Shown here: positions 1-7,066 of the stretch, in pieces | Position numbering within the stretch: position 1 is the first letter of the stretch | How the letters are laid out: each line of letters starts with the position of its first letter | Source of the DNA: Chloroflexota bacterium | Lineage (GTDB): Bacteria; Chloroflexota; Limnocylindria; Limnocylindrales; CSP1-4 | DNA length: 11,797 bases | Assembly: GCA_030271555.1 (NCBI GenBank) | Contig: JARXKQ010000015.1 | Coordinates: 1 to 11,797 of the forward strand | Direction: 5' to 3' | Notes under the pieces: model-generated | What the model saw: only the letters and a program-made list of their open reading frames with translations | Told to the model about the DNA's origin: nothing | The model's database searches: none | Position numbers and translations under genes: made by a program

Positions 1-625
1 CCGGTTCGCTCTTCTGGGCGTTCATCTCGTGCAGGAACTTGGACAGCTCGCCGTCGGGCTTGTCGGCGCCATCTAGAGGCATGGGCACGATCAGGTTCGC
101 GTCGAGCTGCGTGACCAGCTCAGCGGCTTTGGCAGCGCTGAGTGCCCCGCCGATGCCCACGCACACGATGTCGACCGGGCCGATCTCGCCCACCTGATCC
201 TCCGTGAGCAGGTGGCCGACGTCGCCCAGATGGACGACGTGCACGCCGTCTAGCTCAAAGACAAAGCATGTGTTGGCGCCGCGCTGCTGGCCCAGCTCCT
301 CGTCGCGGTATGTGCTGACGCCGCTGATCAGGACGTGGTGCACCTCGAATTCGCCCGGCGAATCGAGCAGGAAGGCTGGTTCGAGGCTTGTCGGCACCAG
401 CAGGTCGGCGCGCTTGATCTTGGATTTCGCCTTGGTCGCGGCAGCCGCCTTGGTGATGCTCTCCAGGCCCAGGCTCGATTGCCCGTCGGGGTGGCTGTAG
501 GTCGCGATATCGGCCGTCAGCCCGCGGCCGGTCGGGCCGACGATGCGCGGGAATGCGTCTGTGACCACGGTGCCCTCTTTGCCGCGCAGCCGAAGGCAGG
601 TCTCGCCGTACGAAACAATCTCCAT
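1..625 (-). CDS. MBL-fold metallo-hydrolase-like protein with degenerate metal site (3' end outside window)
   Basis: I translated this by hand from the ATG at 625. The frame is open to the window edge, giving 208 codons, and the C-terminus is missing. The start MEIVSYGETCLRLRG, then VVTDAFPRIVGPTGRGLTAD, a PGEFEV segment (residues 90-95), RGANTCFVFELDGV and VHLGDVGHLLT (131-141) match the beta-lactamase superfamily domain group (UlaG-like, Pfam PF13483 type). In the canonical superfamily, HxHxDH should follow the second strand. Here it reads SHPDGQSS (44-51), keeping only H45. A later ligand His, often seen as PMH, is PMP (181-183). D135 of HLGD is kept. The fold assignment is good, but metal-dependent hydrolase activity is doubtful and the substrate is unknown. 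No clear Shine-Dalgarno precedes the ATG. The leader contains an intrinsic terminator (658-699) and two copies of an 11-bp repeat. Confidence 0.85.
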   Translation of the reverse strand, partial: MEIVSYGETCLRLRGKEGTVVTDAFPRIVGPTGRGLTADIATYSHPDGQSSLGLESITKAAAATKAKSKIKRADLLVPTSLEPAFLLDSPGEFEVHHVLISGVSTYRDEELGQQRGANTCFVFELDGVHVVHLGDVGHLLTEDQVGEIGPVDIVCVGIGGALSAAKAAELVTQLDANLIVPMPLDGADKPDGELSKFLHEMNAQKSEP

Positions 626-637
626 CGCTGCCCATTG

Positions 638-661
638 TCGGGCAAAACCCGTCGGGCAAAA
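638..661 (-). repeat. Two direct copies of TTTTGCCCGAC, 13-bp period, just upstream of the MBL start
   Basis: On the minus strand TTTTGCCCGAC occurs at 661-651 and again at 648-638, directly between the terminator T-tract and the ATG at 625. The copies are identical over 11 bases. They could be a regulator site, alternative pairing partners in the leader RNA, or a small local duplication. The sequence alone does not decide. Confidence 0.5.
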
Positions 662-699
662 AGAAACGAGGGGCGCCTGCCCAATTGGCGCCCCTCGTT
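658..699 (-). terminator. Intrinsic terminator (minus-strand sense), possible attenuator of the downstream MBL gene
   Basis: AACGAGGGGCGCC (665-677) and GGCGCCCCTCGTT (687-699) are perfect 13-bp inverted repeats around a 9-base loop. Read on the minus strand, the stem runs into TTTCTTTTT (666-658), the classic rho-independent layout. The plus-strand side is followed by a purine-rich run without T's, so it should not act in that direction. It lies 33 bp upstream of the MBL start at 625. No minus-strand gene ends nearby, because argS stops at 2065 beyond a plus-strand gene. It therefore probably ends a leader or a small RNA. A second hairpin, CCCTCG (692-697) with CGAGGG (701-706), would compete for one arm. 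The rest of 626-854 holds no recognisable gene. Confidence 0.75.
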
Positions 700-805
700 C
701 CGAGGGAGGGAGAGGGAACTTAGAAGCGATGCTTCAGGTTCCGCTGCTCCGCAGACTAGGCAGGGCCGGTTTAGGCACCAGCCCCGAGACGGTGAAGAAA
801 CGGAC

Positions 806-835
806 ATCAAATGTGGAAAGGCTCACAGGTGTCCA
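806..835 (-). promoter_or_regulatory. Weak sigma-70-like promoter candidate upstream of the terminator
   Basis: On the minus strand TGGACA (835-830, five of six matches to TTGACA) is followed after 18 bases by TTTGAT (811-806, four of six matches to TATAAT). Transcription would begin near 799 and give roughly a 140-nt RNA ending at the 658-699 terminator, or read on into the MBL gene. Such matches arise by chance, so this is only a candidate. Confidence 0.25.
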
Positions 836-854
836 CGCTGTCAGAATCGAGTCT

Positions 855-2063
855 GTGAACCGGGTCTGCGTGGTGTTCGCCGCGGTGGCGCTCGTCCTTG
901 GTTGCACCAGCGCCACGCCAACCCCAACTCCGACTGTTCCGGCGCCGCCTCGCCCAACCGCCGACCTGACCGCCCAGATCGGTGCCGTTACAGGTTCCGT
1001 ACCCGCCGTGCGCGAGCTGCAACCAACGCGTGACGTCCCGTTCGAGTTCATCACCCGCGACCAATTCCAGGCCAATCTGGCCAACCTCTTCAATTCCGAC
1101 GTGCCGGAGAGCGTCCGCGCCACTGAGGCGCGGCTCTTCAAGCGCCTGGGCCTGCTACCCGCGGACGCCGACATGAATGCGCTCGTGAACGAGCTGTACG
1201 GCGCGCAGGTGCTCGCCTACTACAACCCCGACGACGGCAAGTTCTATGTCATTCAGCGTGATCAACCATTCAACGCGACTGACAAGCTCGTGGTCGCGCA
1301 CGAGTACACCCACGCGCTGCAGGACCAGCACTTCAACCTGAAGGACAACACAATCACCGACAACTCGCGTGGTGACGCCCAATTGGCCCAACTCGCGGTG
1401 ATCGAGGGTGATGCGACGCTTACTTCACAGCTGTGGGCGAACGATCACCTGGGCCTGGGCGACCTGTTGCAACTGCTCGTCGACGGCTTCAGCGCGCTCG
1501 ACACCGCCTCACTTGACGGCGTGCCGCTGATCCTGCGCCGCCAGCTGGAGTTCCCCTACACCGAGGGCTTCACCTTCGCGACTGCGCTGCACGATCAAGG
1601 CGGCTACGACGCGGTGAATGACGCGCTGATAACTCCGCCGGCGTCGACGGAGCAGATCCTGCATCCGGACAAGTACTTCGCTCATGAAGGTCCCGTCGAG
1701 GTCTCCATGCCCGACATTTCGAGCTCGTTGGGAACCGGTTGGTCACTCGCCTATCAGCAAACGATCGGCGAGCTGCTGATACAGATCCTGGCCGCCGGCG
1801 GCGAGACGCCGCAAGTTGCCATCCCGGGCATCCCGGCTGAGTGGGCCCATGCGGACGTGGCCGCGGGATGGAACGGCGACCGACTGAACATGTACGAAAA
1901 CACGGACGGCAGCTGGCTAATCGGATGGCAAACCGACTGGGATACGCAGGCAGATGCGGTCGCGTTCCGAGCACGCATCGACGAACTCGCCGGCACCTTT
2001 GGTGGACAGGTCGATCTCCACATCAACGGCGCTACTGTCGACGTCGCCATCCGCAATCAATGA
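855..2063 (+). CDS. Secreted lipoprotein with HEYTH zinc-metallopeptidase motif
   Basis: The GTG at 855 gives a 402-residue protein beginning MNRVCVVFAAVALVLGC, a short lipoprotein signal peptide with Cys17 as the probable lipidation site. A TPTPTPTVPAPPRP linker follows. Sequence upstream is open in the same frame, with an ATG at 729 behind a GGGAGGGAGAGGG run, but that start would bury the signal peptide, so I prefer 855 even though it lacks a clear ribosome site. H149-E150-Y-T-H153 with the context VVAHEYTHALQDQ is an HExxH zinc site. The Glu of VIEGDA (E184) is a likely third ligand, as in gluzincins. The C-terminal part holds AAGWNGDRLNMYE and a WDTQADAVAF segment. I know similar unnamed proteins in Chloroflexota and Actinobacteria, but no substrate is known. 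It ends one base from the argS stop on the opposite strand, with no terminator visible in the junction. Confidence 0.85.
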   Translation: MNRVCVVFAAVALVLGCTSATPTPTPTVPAPPRPTADLTAQIGAVTGSVPAVRELQPTRDVPFEFITRDQFQANLANLFNSDVPESVRATEARLFKRLGLLPADADMNALVNELYGAQVLAYYNPDDGKFYVIQRDQPFNATDKLVVAHEYTHALQDQHFNLKDNTITDNSRGDAQLAQLAVIEGDATLTSQLWANDHLGLGDLLQLLVDGFSALDTASLDGVPLILRRQLEFPYTEGFTFATALHDQGGYDAVNDALITPPASTEQILHPDKYFAHEGPVEVSMPDISSSLGTGWSLAYQQTIGELLIQILAAGGETPQVAIPGIPAEWAHADVAAGWNGDRLNMYENTDGSWLIGWQTDWDTQADAVAFRARIDELAGTFGGQVDLHINGATVDVAIRNQ

Positions 2064-2064
2064 C

Positions 2065-3726
2065 CTACATCGAGTCGGGCGCGGAGATCCCCAGCAGGGC
2101 GAGCGCGGCGGCCAGTGTGAGGCGCGTCGAATCGACTAACGCGAGGCGATAGGCGGAGGTCGCGGGATCGGATGCGTCGACCACGCGTCGATCGCGGTAG
2201 AAAGCGTGGAACGTCGTCGCGAGCTCGGTCGCGAACGCGGTGATCGACTGCGTCTCCTGTTCTTCGGCTGCGTCGCGCACGATGTCAGGTAGGCGCAGCA
2301 GGTCCTTCGCCAGGCCAAGCGCAACCGGGTCGTCAGCCAGGCCGCCCGCGAGTGAATCGGCGGCTTTGAGTCCCTCGGCCGCGGCCTTGCGCAAGATGGA
2401 GCTGATGCGAGCATGCGCGTATTGCACGTAGTAGACCGGGTTCTCGCTCGACTCCTTCTTGGCGAGCTCGATGTCGAAGTCGATGCCGGTCGTGGGCGCG
2501 CGCGATGCGAAGAACCAGCGCGCGGCATCGACGCCCACCTCTGCGAGCAGCTCATCGAGCGTCACGAACTCCCCGGTGCGCTTGGACATGGACACCTCGA
2601 CGCCGTCGCGCACGAAGTGGACCCAGGCGATCAGCAGGACATTGGTCGCGTCGCGGTTAAGGCCAAGCGCCTGCGCCGCGTTCTTGAGCCGCGCGACTGT
2701 GCCGTGGTGATCGGCGCCCCAGACGTAGATCAGTTCGTCAAAGCCGCGGCCGAACTTCTCGGACACGTAGCCGATGTCTGAGGCGAAATAGGTGGGCTCG
2801 CCGTTGGAGCGGATGACGACGCGGTCCTTGTCGTCGCCAAAGGCGGTCGAGCGGAACCACAGCGCGCCGTCCTGCTCGTAGACGTCGCCGCTGGCACGGA
2901 GCTTGTCGATCGCCCGGGCGACGTGGCCGTCGGTGTGGAGCGAGCTTTCGCTCTTCCACATGTCGAAACGGACGCCCAGATTGGCGAGGCTCTGTTCGAT
3001 ACCGGCGCGGATCTGCTCCGACGCCCATTCACCCAGGATCCAACCGGTGCGGTCAGGCTCCGATTCGGCCTTTTGCCAGACGTCGGCGGGAACGCTTTCG
3101 GCAAGCGGGCCGACATAGTCGCCGTGGTAGCCATCGTCGGGCACAGGCTGGCCGCGCTTCAGCGCCTGCACGGTCAGGCCCAGCTTCTCGACCTGGGCGC
3201 CGGAGTCGTTGAAGTAGTACTCGCGCGTGACCTGGTGGCCAACGGCCTCCAGCACGCGGCACAGCAGATCGCCCACGAAGGCGCCGCGCGCGTTGCCCAC
3301 GGTGAGCGGCCCAGTGGGGTTGGCGCTGACGAATTCGACGTTGATCCTTTGGCTCTGCGCCAGCGGCGCGCGGCCGTAGTCGAGGCCGGCGGCGCGAATT
3401 GAGTCCGCGGCGCTCTCGACGTAGCCCGGCGCCAGCCAGATGTTGACGAAGCCCGGCCCCGCGACGTCGACCTTGCTGATCAGGTCATCGCCACTGCCGA
3501 TGGCGGCGGCAAGCACCGCAGCGATGTCGCGCGGCGGGCGGCCCATCTTGCCGGCCATCTTCAGTGCCGCATTGGTCGCGTAATCGCCGTGCCCCGGGGA
3601 TCCTGGCCGCGTCACCTCGTATGTGACCGGCGGCTCCGGCGGGAACGGCGGCAGTCGCCCGTCTTCAACCGCGGCCGCGAACGCAGCGACCACGCGGTCT
3701 CGAACAAGGTCGCGCGTCGTGTTCAT
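2065..3726 (-). CDS. argS: Arginyl-tRNA synthetase
   Basis: The product is 553 residues, the usual length for bacterial ArgRS, a class I synthetase that charges tRNA-Arg. The N-terminal Add-1 domain shows GSPGHGDYATNAALKMAGK (42-60). The catalytic domain carries VEFVSANPTGPL (130-141), YYFNDSGAQV (170-179) and SDIGYVSEKF (317-326). The KMSKS loop reads SMSKRTGEF (379-387), and the helical DALR anticodon-binding domain is recognisable from ARISSILRKAA. The HIGH signature, usually HVGH or HIGN here, reads T142-V-G-N145, so the first His is replaced. The other motifs are intact, and the gene is full length and presumably functional. The ATG at 3726 lies 10 bp after the stop of the upstream MBL gene, with at most a weak ribosome site. 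It appears to be the last gene of a minus-strand operon. Confidence 0.96.
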   Translation of the reverse strand: MNTTRDLVRDRVVAAFAAAVEDGRLPPFPPEPPVTYEVTRPGSPGHGDYATNAALKMAGKMGRPPRDIAAVLAAAIGSGDDLISKVDVAGPGFVNIWLAPGYVESAADSIRAAGLDYGRAPLAQSQRINVEFVSANPTGPLTVGNARGAFVGDLLCRVLEAVGHQVTREYYFNDSGAQVEKLGLTVQALKRGQPVPDDGYHGDYVGPLAESVPADVWQKAESEPDRTGWILGEWASEQIRAGIEQSLANLGVRFDMWKSESSLHTDGHVARAIDKLRASGDVYEQDGALWFRSTAFGDDKDRVVIRSNGEPTYFASDIGYVSEKFGRGFDELIYVWGADHHGTVARLKNAAQALGLNRDATNVLLIAWVHFVRDGVEVSMSKRTGEFVTLDELLAEVGVDAARWFFASRAPTTGIDFDIELAKKESSENPVYYVQYAHARISSILRKAAAEGLKAADSLAGGLADDPVALGLAKDLLRLPDIVRDAAEEQETQSITAFATELATTFHAFYRDRRVVDASDPATSAYRLALVDSTRLTLAAALALLGISAPDSM

Positions 3727-3736
3727 TGACGCGAGC

Positions 3737-4501
3737 CTAACCGATGTTGAGCGTCATCCCCGGTTGGGCGAGGTCGACGGCGCCGCTGTACTCCTTGGCC
3801 GCGCCACCAATCAGTGCAGCCGCGCCCGCACGGTCATGGAAGTGCGTCAGGACCAACCGGGCAGCTCCCGTCCGCGCCGCGACGCCGCCGGCCTCGCCCG
3901 CTGTGAGGTGAATGCCCGGCGCGTCCCGCACTATGCCGAAGCCCGCCTCGCACAGCAGCGCGTCACCAGGCTTGACGAGCGGCAATAGATCGTCCGGCGC
4001 GCCGCAGTCGCCCGAGTAGACGATGCCCGGTCCGCTACCCGCCGCGGCGGAGACGCGGAACGCGAACGAGTCCGGAATATGGGTCACGTGCCGCGCTTCG
4101 ATGCGCAGGTCGCCAATCGCGAACTCGCCCTCCGCAAGCGCTCCCCCGGCCAGGTCGGCGAAGAAGTCCGTGAATGGTGAAGGCTCGGAGTAGGCCATCT
4201 GGAACTCGGCATATCGAGGCCGGAGATCGGTGGGTCCGAACACCGCTGGTCCGACGCCCTTGTGGCCGTAGCGCGCCCAGTGGCGGAGTGGCACGAGGTC
4301 GACGTTGTGGTCGGCATGCATGTGGCTGATCACCACGGCCGCGACCTTGGCTGGCGACGTGTAGCGCCAGAGCTGGGCAAACGAGCCTTGGCCCAAGTCG
4401 AGCAGGATCTGTGTGCCGGCCTCTTCGATCAGGTAGCTCGAGGACGAGTGATCCGGCTTGGTCGAGTAGGCCGGGGCGCACCCGACGACCGTCAGCTTCA
4501 C
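3737..4501 (-). CDS. MBL-fold metal-dependent hydrolase (RNase Z-like group)
   Basis: From the GTG at 4501 the protein is 254 residues, starting MKLTVVGCAPAYS, where the first beta strand of this family normally begins. An upstream ATG at 4564 would overlap the preceding gene by 38 bp and add an unconserved tail. All metal ligands are visible: H60-x-H62-x-D64-H65 (SHMHADHNVDL), H141 (HVTHIPDSF), D165 (YSGDCGA) and H220 (LTHFHD). This is the pattern of the ElaC/RNase Z-related and YhfI-like hydrolases with two zinc ions. RNase Z itself is longer and has an exosite arm that I do not see, so a general phosphodiesterase or small-molecule hydrolase is more likely. It sits between the DUF4287 gene (25 bp upstream) and argS (10 bp downstream), so cotranscription is likely. 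Confidence 0.9.
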   Translation of the reverse strand: MKLTVVGCAPAYSTKPDHSSSSYLIEEAGTQILLDLGQGSFAQLWRYTSPAKVAAVVISHMHADHNVDLVPLRHWARYGHKGVGPAVFGPTDLRPRYAEFQMAYSEPSPFTDFFADLAGGALAEGEFAIGDLRIEARHVTHIPDSFAFRVSAAAGSGPGIVYSGDCGAPDDLLPLVKPGDALLCEAGFGIVRDAPGIHLTAGEAGGVAARTGAARLVLTHFHDRAGAAALIGGAAKEYSGAVDLAQPGMTLNIG

Positions 4502-4526
4502 GTCGCGCGGGTGATTCGGGAGGCCA

Positions 4527-5081
4527 CTAGCCGGCGCCCTCGTACGCGTCACGCAGCCATCCAATTAGATCTTCGTCGAGCCCGGCGGCGTCGGCGATTC
4601 GAACCTTGTGCGTCGCCATGCCCTCAGTGGCCGTGAACCTCGCAGTGGGCTGCCGGCCGGGGAGAGTGACGCCAATCTCGAGCTGCCCTGCGGCCGGCCC
4701 GACTATGGCGAATTGCTTCCTTCGCCGCCGGCTGACCCAAGCCTTCTTTGGCGCGAGCTCGACATCGGAGCCAAACCCGGTGACCGTCGCGATGACCTGG
4801 TCATAGAGCGACCGCAACCCAGCGTTTCGGCCCGAGTAGTGAGCATCGACAAGCTCCATACCGCTGGCCGCTCCACCGGCCGCGGCCTCCAGGGCCTTCA
4901 GCGCGAGCCGGTTGGCGCTGCCGTGGTTCAGGCCATGCTCGGTCTTCAGCCAGGCCACGATCTGCCCGTGCTTCTTCAGCCCGGACGCCGCGATCAGCGC
5001 GTTCCACTCAGCGAGAGTCCGACCAGTCGCTTTCTCGATGTTGGCGATCTGGATTGCCAGCTGTTGGTCGACTGTGTTCAT
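4527..5081 (-). CDS. DUF4287/DUF5655 two-domain protein
   Basis: The 184-residue protein starts at the ATG at 5081. GGAG lies 11 bases upstream, overlapping the end of the HAD gene, whose stop is 7 bp away. An in-frame ATG further upstream would run deep into that gene. Residues 1-70 (MNTVDQQLAIQIANIEKATG..., then HGLNHGSANRLALKAL) match DUF4287. Residues 75-184, with VELAPKKAWVSRRRRKQFAIV (108-128) and a C-terminal LIGWLRDAYEGAG, match DUF5655, a domain often fused to DUF4287. It is a small soluble protein with no catalytic motif I can name, and its function is unknown. A basic RRRRK stretch (118-122) might suggest nucleic-acid contact, but this is only a guess. Its place between a HAD hydrolase and an MBL hydrolase does not reveal a role. 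Confidence 0.88.
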   Translation of the reverse strand: MNTVDQQLAIQIANIEKATGRTLAEWNALIAASGLKKHGQIVAWLKTEHGLNHGSANRLALKALEAAAGGAASGMELVDAHYSGRNAGLRSLYDQVIATVTGFGSDVELAPKKAWVSRRRRKQFAIVGPAAGQLEIGVTLPGRQPTARFTATEGMATHKVRIADAAGLDEDLIGWLRDAYEGAG

Positions 5082-5088
5082 CGAAGTT

Positions 5089-5727
5089 TTAGCTCCATGC
5101 TTCGTTAAGGCGTTCGACGAGCTCGTCCAGGGAGTCAATCACCAGCGTCCCTGACGGCGGCACCTCCGTTGTTATCACTGCCCAGGGTCCGCGACGGATC
5201 CAGATGGGCCGCATGCCGGCGGCAGCGGCCGGACCGATGTCGTTGTCGAGCCGATCACCCACGTAAGCGACGGAGCCCGGCGCTGGATCGCCCATGAGTT
5301 GCAACGCCGCAACGAAGAACTGCGGCGCGGGCTTGTGCACCCCCAGCTCGCCGCTCATCGCCATAACGTCGGCCCGAACTCCCAGGAAGCGCAGTTCCTC
5401 GGTGCGTTCAGGCGGCTGGTTGGCGACGATCGCCAGCCGGTAGCCCGCGCCGCGGAGCGCGTCAAGGGCAGGCTTGACGTCCGGGTACAGGTCGCTCTCC
5501 TGGAAGCCGCCATAACGGGTCGCGACATCGGGCCGGAGCTGCTCCCATTCAGGGCGGCCCAGGAACGCGAAGACGTCACGGAAGTCGCCGCCGCGCGCCA
5601 GAACGGCACCCATCGCCGCCATGAATGTGAACGGCGTGATCTCCAGTATCTCTGCCCAGCACATCCAGACTCGCGTCTCGTCGATGAGCGTCTCGCCGAC
5701 ATCGAGGCACACCCAGCGCTCTGGCAC
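5089..5727 (-). CDS. HAD-family hydrolase
   Basis: The 212-residue protein (from the GTG at 5727) has the haloacid-dehalogenase motifs in order. Motif I is CLDVGETLID with nucleophile D9. Motif II is represented by IVANQP (100-105). Motif III is GVHKPAPQFF with K132, and motif IV is YVGDRLDNDIGPAAAAGM (155-172). The second Asp of motif I (DxD) is Gly (D9-V-G11), as in a known subset of HAD proteins, so phosphatase activity cannot be assumed. A helical cap lies between motifs I and II. The start is uncertain: GGAGG (5749-5745) is 17 bases from the GTG, but only 8 bases from an in-frame ATT at 5736. A 103-bp gap separates it from kbl upstream. Downstream it is tightly linked to the DUF4287 gene. 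The substrate is unknown. Confidence 0.9.
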   Translation of the reverse strand: MPERWVCLDVGETLIDETRVWMCWAEILEITPFTFMAAMGAVLARGGDFRDVFAFLGRPEWEQLRPDVATRYGGFQESDLYPDVKPALDALRGAGYRLAIVANQPPERTEELRFLGVRADVMAMSGELGVHKPAPQFFVAALQLMGDPAPGSVAYVGDRLDNDIGPAAAAGMRPIWIRRGPWAVITTEVPPSGTLVIDSLDELVERLNEAWS

Positions 5728-5830
5728 TAGCGGAATTGTGACTACCTCCGCAGTTCGCCCGCGGGCGACTGCTGCGCGCTCTCAGCGTCGATCTCGTCGT
5801 GGGCGACGAGCTCGCCGCGTTCGCTTGCGT

Positions 5831-7054
5831 TCAAATCAGGCGGAGCTCGCGACCCACCTTCTCGAAAGCATCGATGCAGGTCTGGAGATCGTCGCGCGAG
5901 TGCTCGCTGGTAACGATCGTGCGGACGCGCGCCTTGCCCAGCGCGACGGTGGGATAGATGACTGACGTCGCGAAGACGCCTTCTTCAAACAGCCGCGCCG
6001 CAAGCAGCTGCGCCTTGGCCTCGTCACCGGCGATGACCGGGGTGATGGGCGTCTCGCTGATGCCGGTGTTGAAGCCCAGGTTCTGGAGGGCCGACTTGAA
6101 GAACCTGGTGTTGTCCCACAGGCGGGCAATCCGCTCCGGCTCCTGCTCCAGCACATCGATGGCGGCGATGCACGCCGCGGCGACCGCCGGCGGCTGAGAA
6201 GTCGAGAAGAGCAGCGGCCGGCAGCGCTGTGTCAGGAAGTCTTTCAGGTGCTGCCGGCCGGCGATGTAGCCGCCCATGACGCCGACTGCCTTGGACAGCG
6301 TGCCGACCTGGATGTCGACGCGGCCATGCAGGTCGAAGTGATCGATCGTGCCGCGGCCGTTACGGCCCAGCACCCCTGAGGCGTGGGCGTCGTCGACCAT
6401 CACCGCCGCCTCATACCGATCGGCCACGTCACAGATCCCGGGGAGCGGCGCGATGTCGCCATCCATCGAGAAGACGCCGTCGGTTATGACGAGGATGTTC
6501 TTGTATGGCCCGCTCTTGCCGCCCTTGGCGCGGGCTTCCTTGAGGACGCGGTCGAGGCCGTCGACGTCGCGGTGCGGGAAGACGGTGCGCTCGGCTTTCG
6601 AGAGCCGCACGCCGTCGATGATCGAGGCGTGGTTCAGCTCGTCGCTGACGATCAGGTCGGCGTCACCGGTGATCGCCGGGATCGTGCCGCTGTTCGAGGT
6701 CAGGCCTGACTGCAACGTCAAAACCGCCTCGACGTGCTTGAACGTCGCCAGGCGCTGCTCGAGTTCCTCGATCAGGGCCGTGGCGCCGGCGATCGTGCGC
6801 ACGGCACCGGTACCGACGCCCAGCTCCCGGACGGCTTTGAGCGCTGCCTCCACCAGGCGCGGATGGGTCGCCAGGCCCAGGTAGTTGTTCGACGAGAGGC
6901 TGATGACCGGCTTGCCGGCGACAGTCGTGTGCACCGCCTGGGGCCCGGTCATGATGCGCAACGGCCGGTACAGGTTCTTCGCCCGGAGATCGTCGATCTC
7001 GGCCTGCAGGTAAGCCAGCGGGTCGGTGCGGGTGGTCGGTGCCGTGGTCGTCAT
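5831..7054 (-). CDS. kbl: Glycine C-acetyltransferase (2-amino-3-ketobutyrate CoA ligase)
   Basis: This 407-residue PLP enzyme of the alpha-oxoamine synthase family cleaves 2-amino-3-oxobutyrate with CoA into glycine and acetyl-CoA in the cytosol. Hallmarks are SLSSNNYLGL (52-61), VSDELNHASIIDG (136-148) with H142, the PLP-binding VDDAHASGVLG (220-230) and the Schiff-base lysine K255 in GTLSKAVG. Length and motifs are those of Kbl rather than BioF, and the tdh gene 12 bp upstream fixes the assignment, because Tdh makes the Kbl substrate. The ATG at 7054 is the clear start. The nearest strong ribosome-site match, GAGGAGG, is inside the last codons of tdh (7078-7072), 17 bases away, so translational coupling to tdh is likely. 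Confidence 0.95.
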   Translation of the reverse strand: MTTTAPTTRTDPLAYLQAEIDDLRAKNLYRPLRIMTGPQAVHTTVAGKPVISLSSNNYLGLATHPRLVEAALKAVRELGVGTGAVRTIAGATALIEELEQRLATFKHVEAVLTLQSGLTSNSGTIPAITGDADLIVSDELNHASIIDGVRLSKAERTVFPHRDVDGLDRVLKEARAKGGKSGPYKNILVITDGVFSMDGDIAPLPGICDVADRYEAAVMVDDAHASGVLGRNGRGTIDHFDLHGRVDIQVGTLSKAVGVMGGYIAGRQHLKDFLTQRCRPLLFSTSQPPAVAAACIAAIDVLEQEPERIARLWDNTRFFKSALQNLGFNTGISETPITPVIAGDEAKAQLLAARLFEEGVFATSVIYPTVALGKARVRTIVTSEHSRDDLQTCIDAFEKVGRELRLI

Positions 7055-7066
7055 CAGGGTTGCCGC

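Noticed and set aside
255..659. A minus-strand 134-codon frame over the MBL start region
   Set aside because: It is out of frame with the MBL-fold protein that starts at 625, has no family features and reads Arg/Pro-rich, as expected of a GC-rich shadow frame.
703..717. GGGAGGGAGAGGG considered as a G-quadruplex
   Set aside because: Only three short G-runs are present close together, so a standard four-run structure cannot form locally.
335..1033. A plus-strand 232-codon frame from 335
   Set aside because: It runs antisense to the MBL gene, through the terminator hairpin, and has no recognisable domain.
5793..5810. A 7-bp hairpin (CTCGTCG, loop TGGG, CGACGAG) between kbl and the HAD gene, considered as a terminator
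   Set aside because: No T-tract follows it on either strand and the stem is short. I keep it only as a note on the gap.
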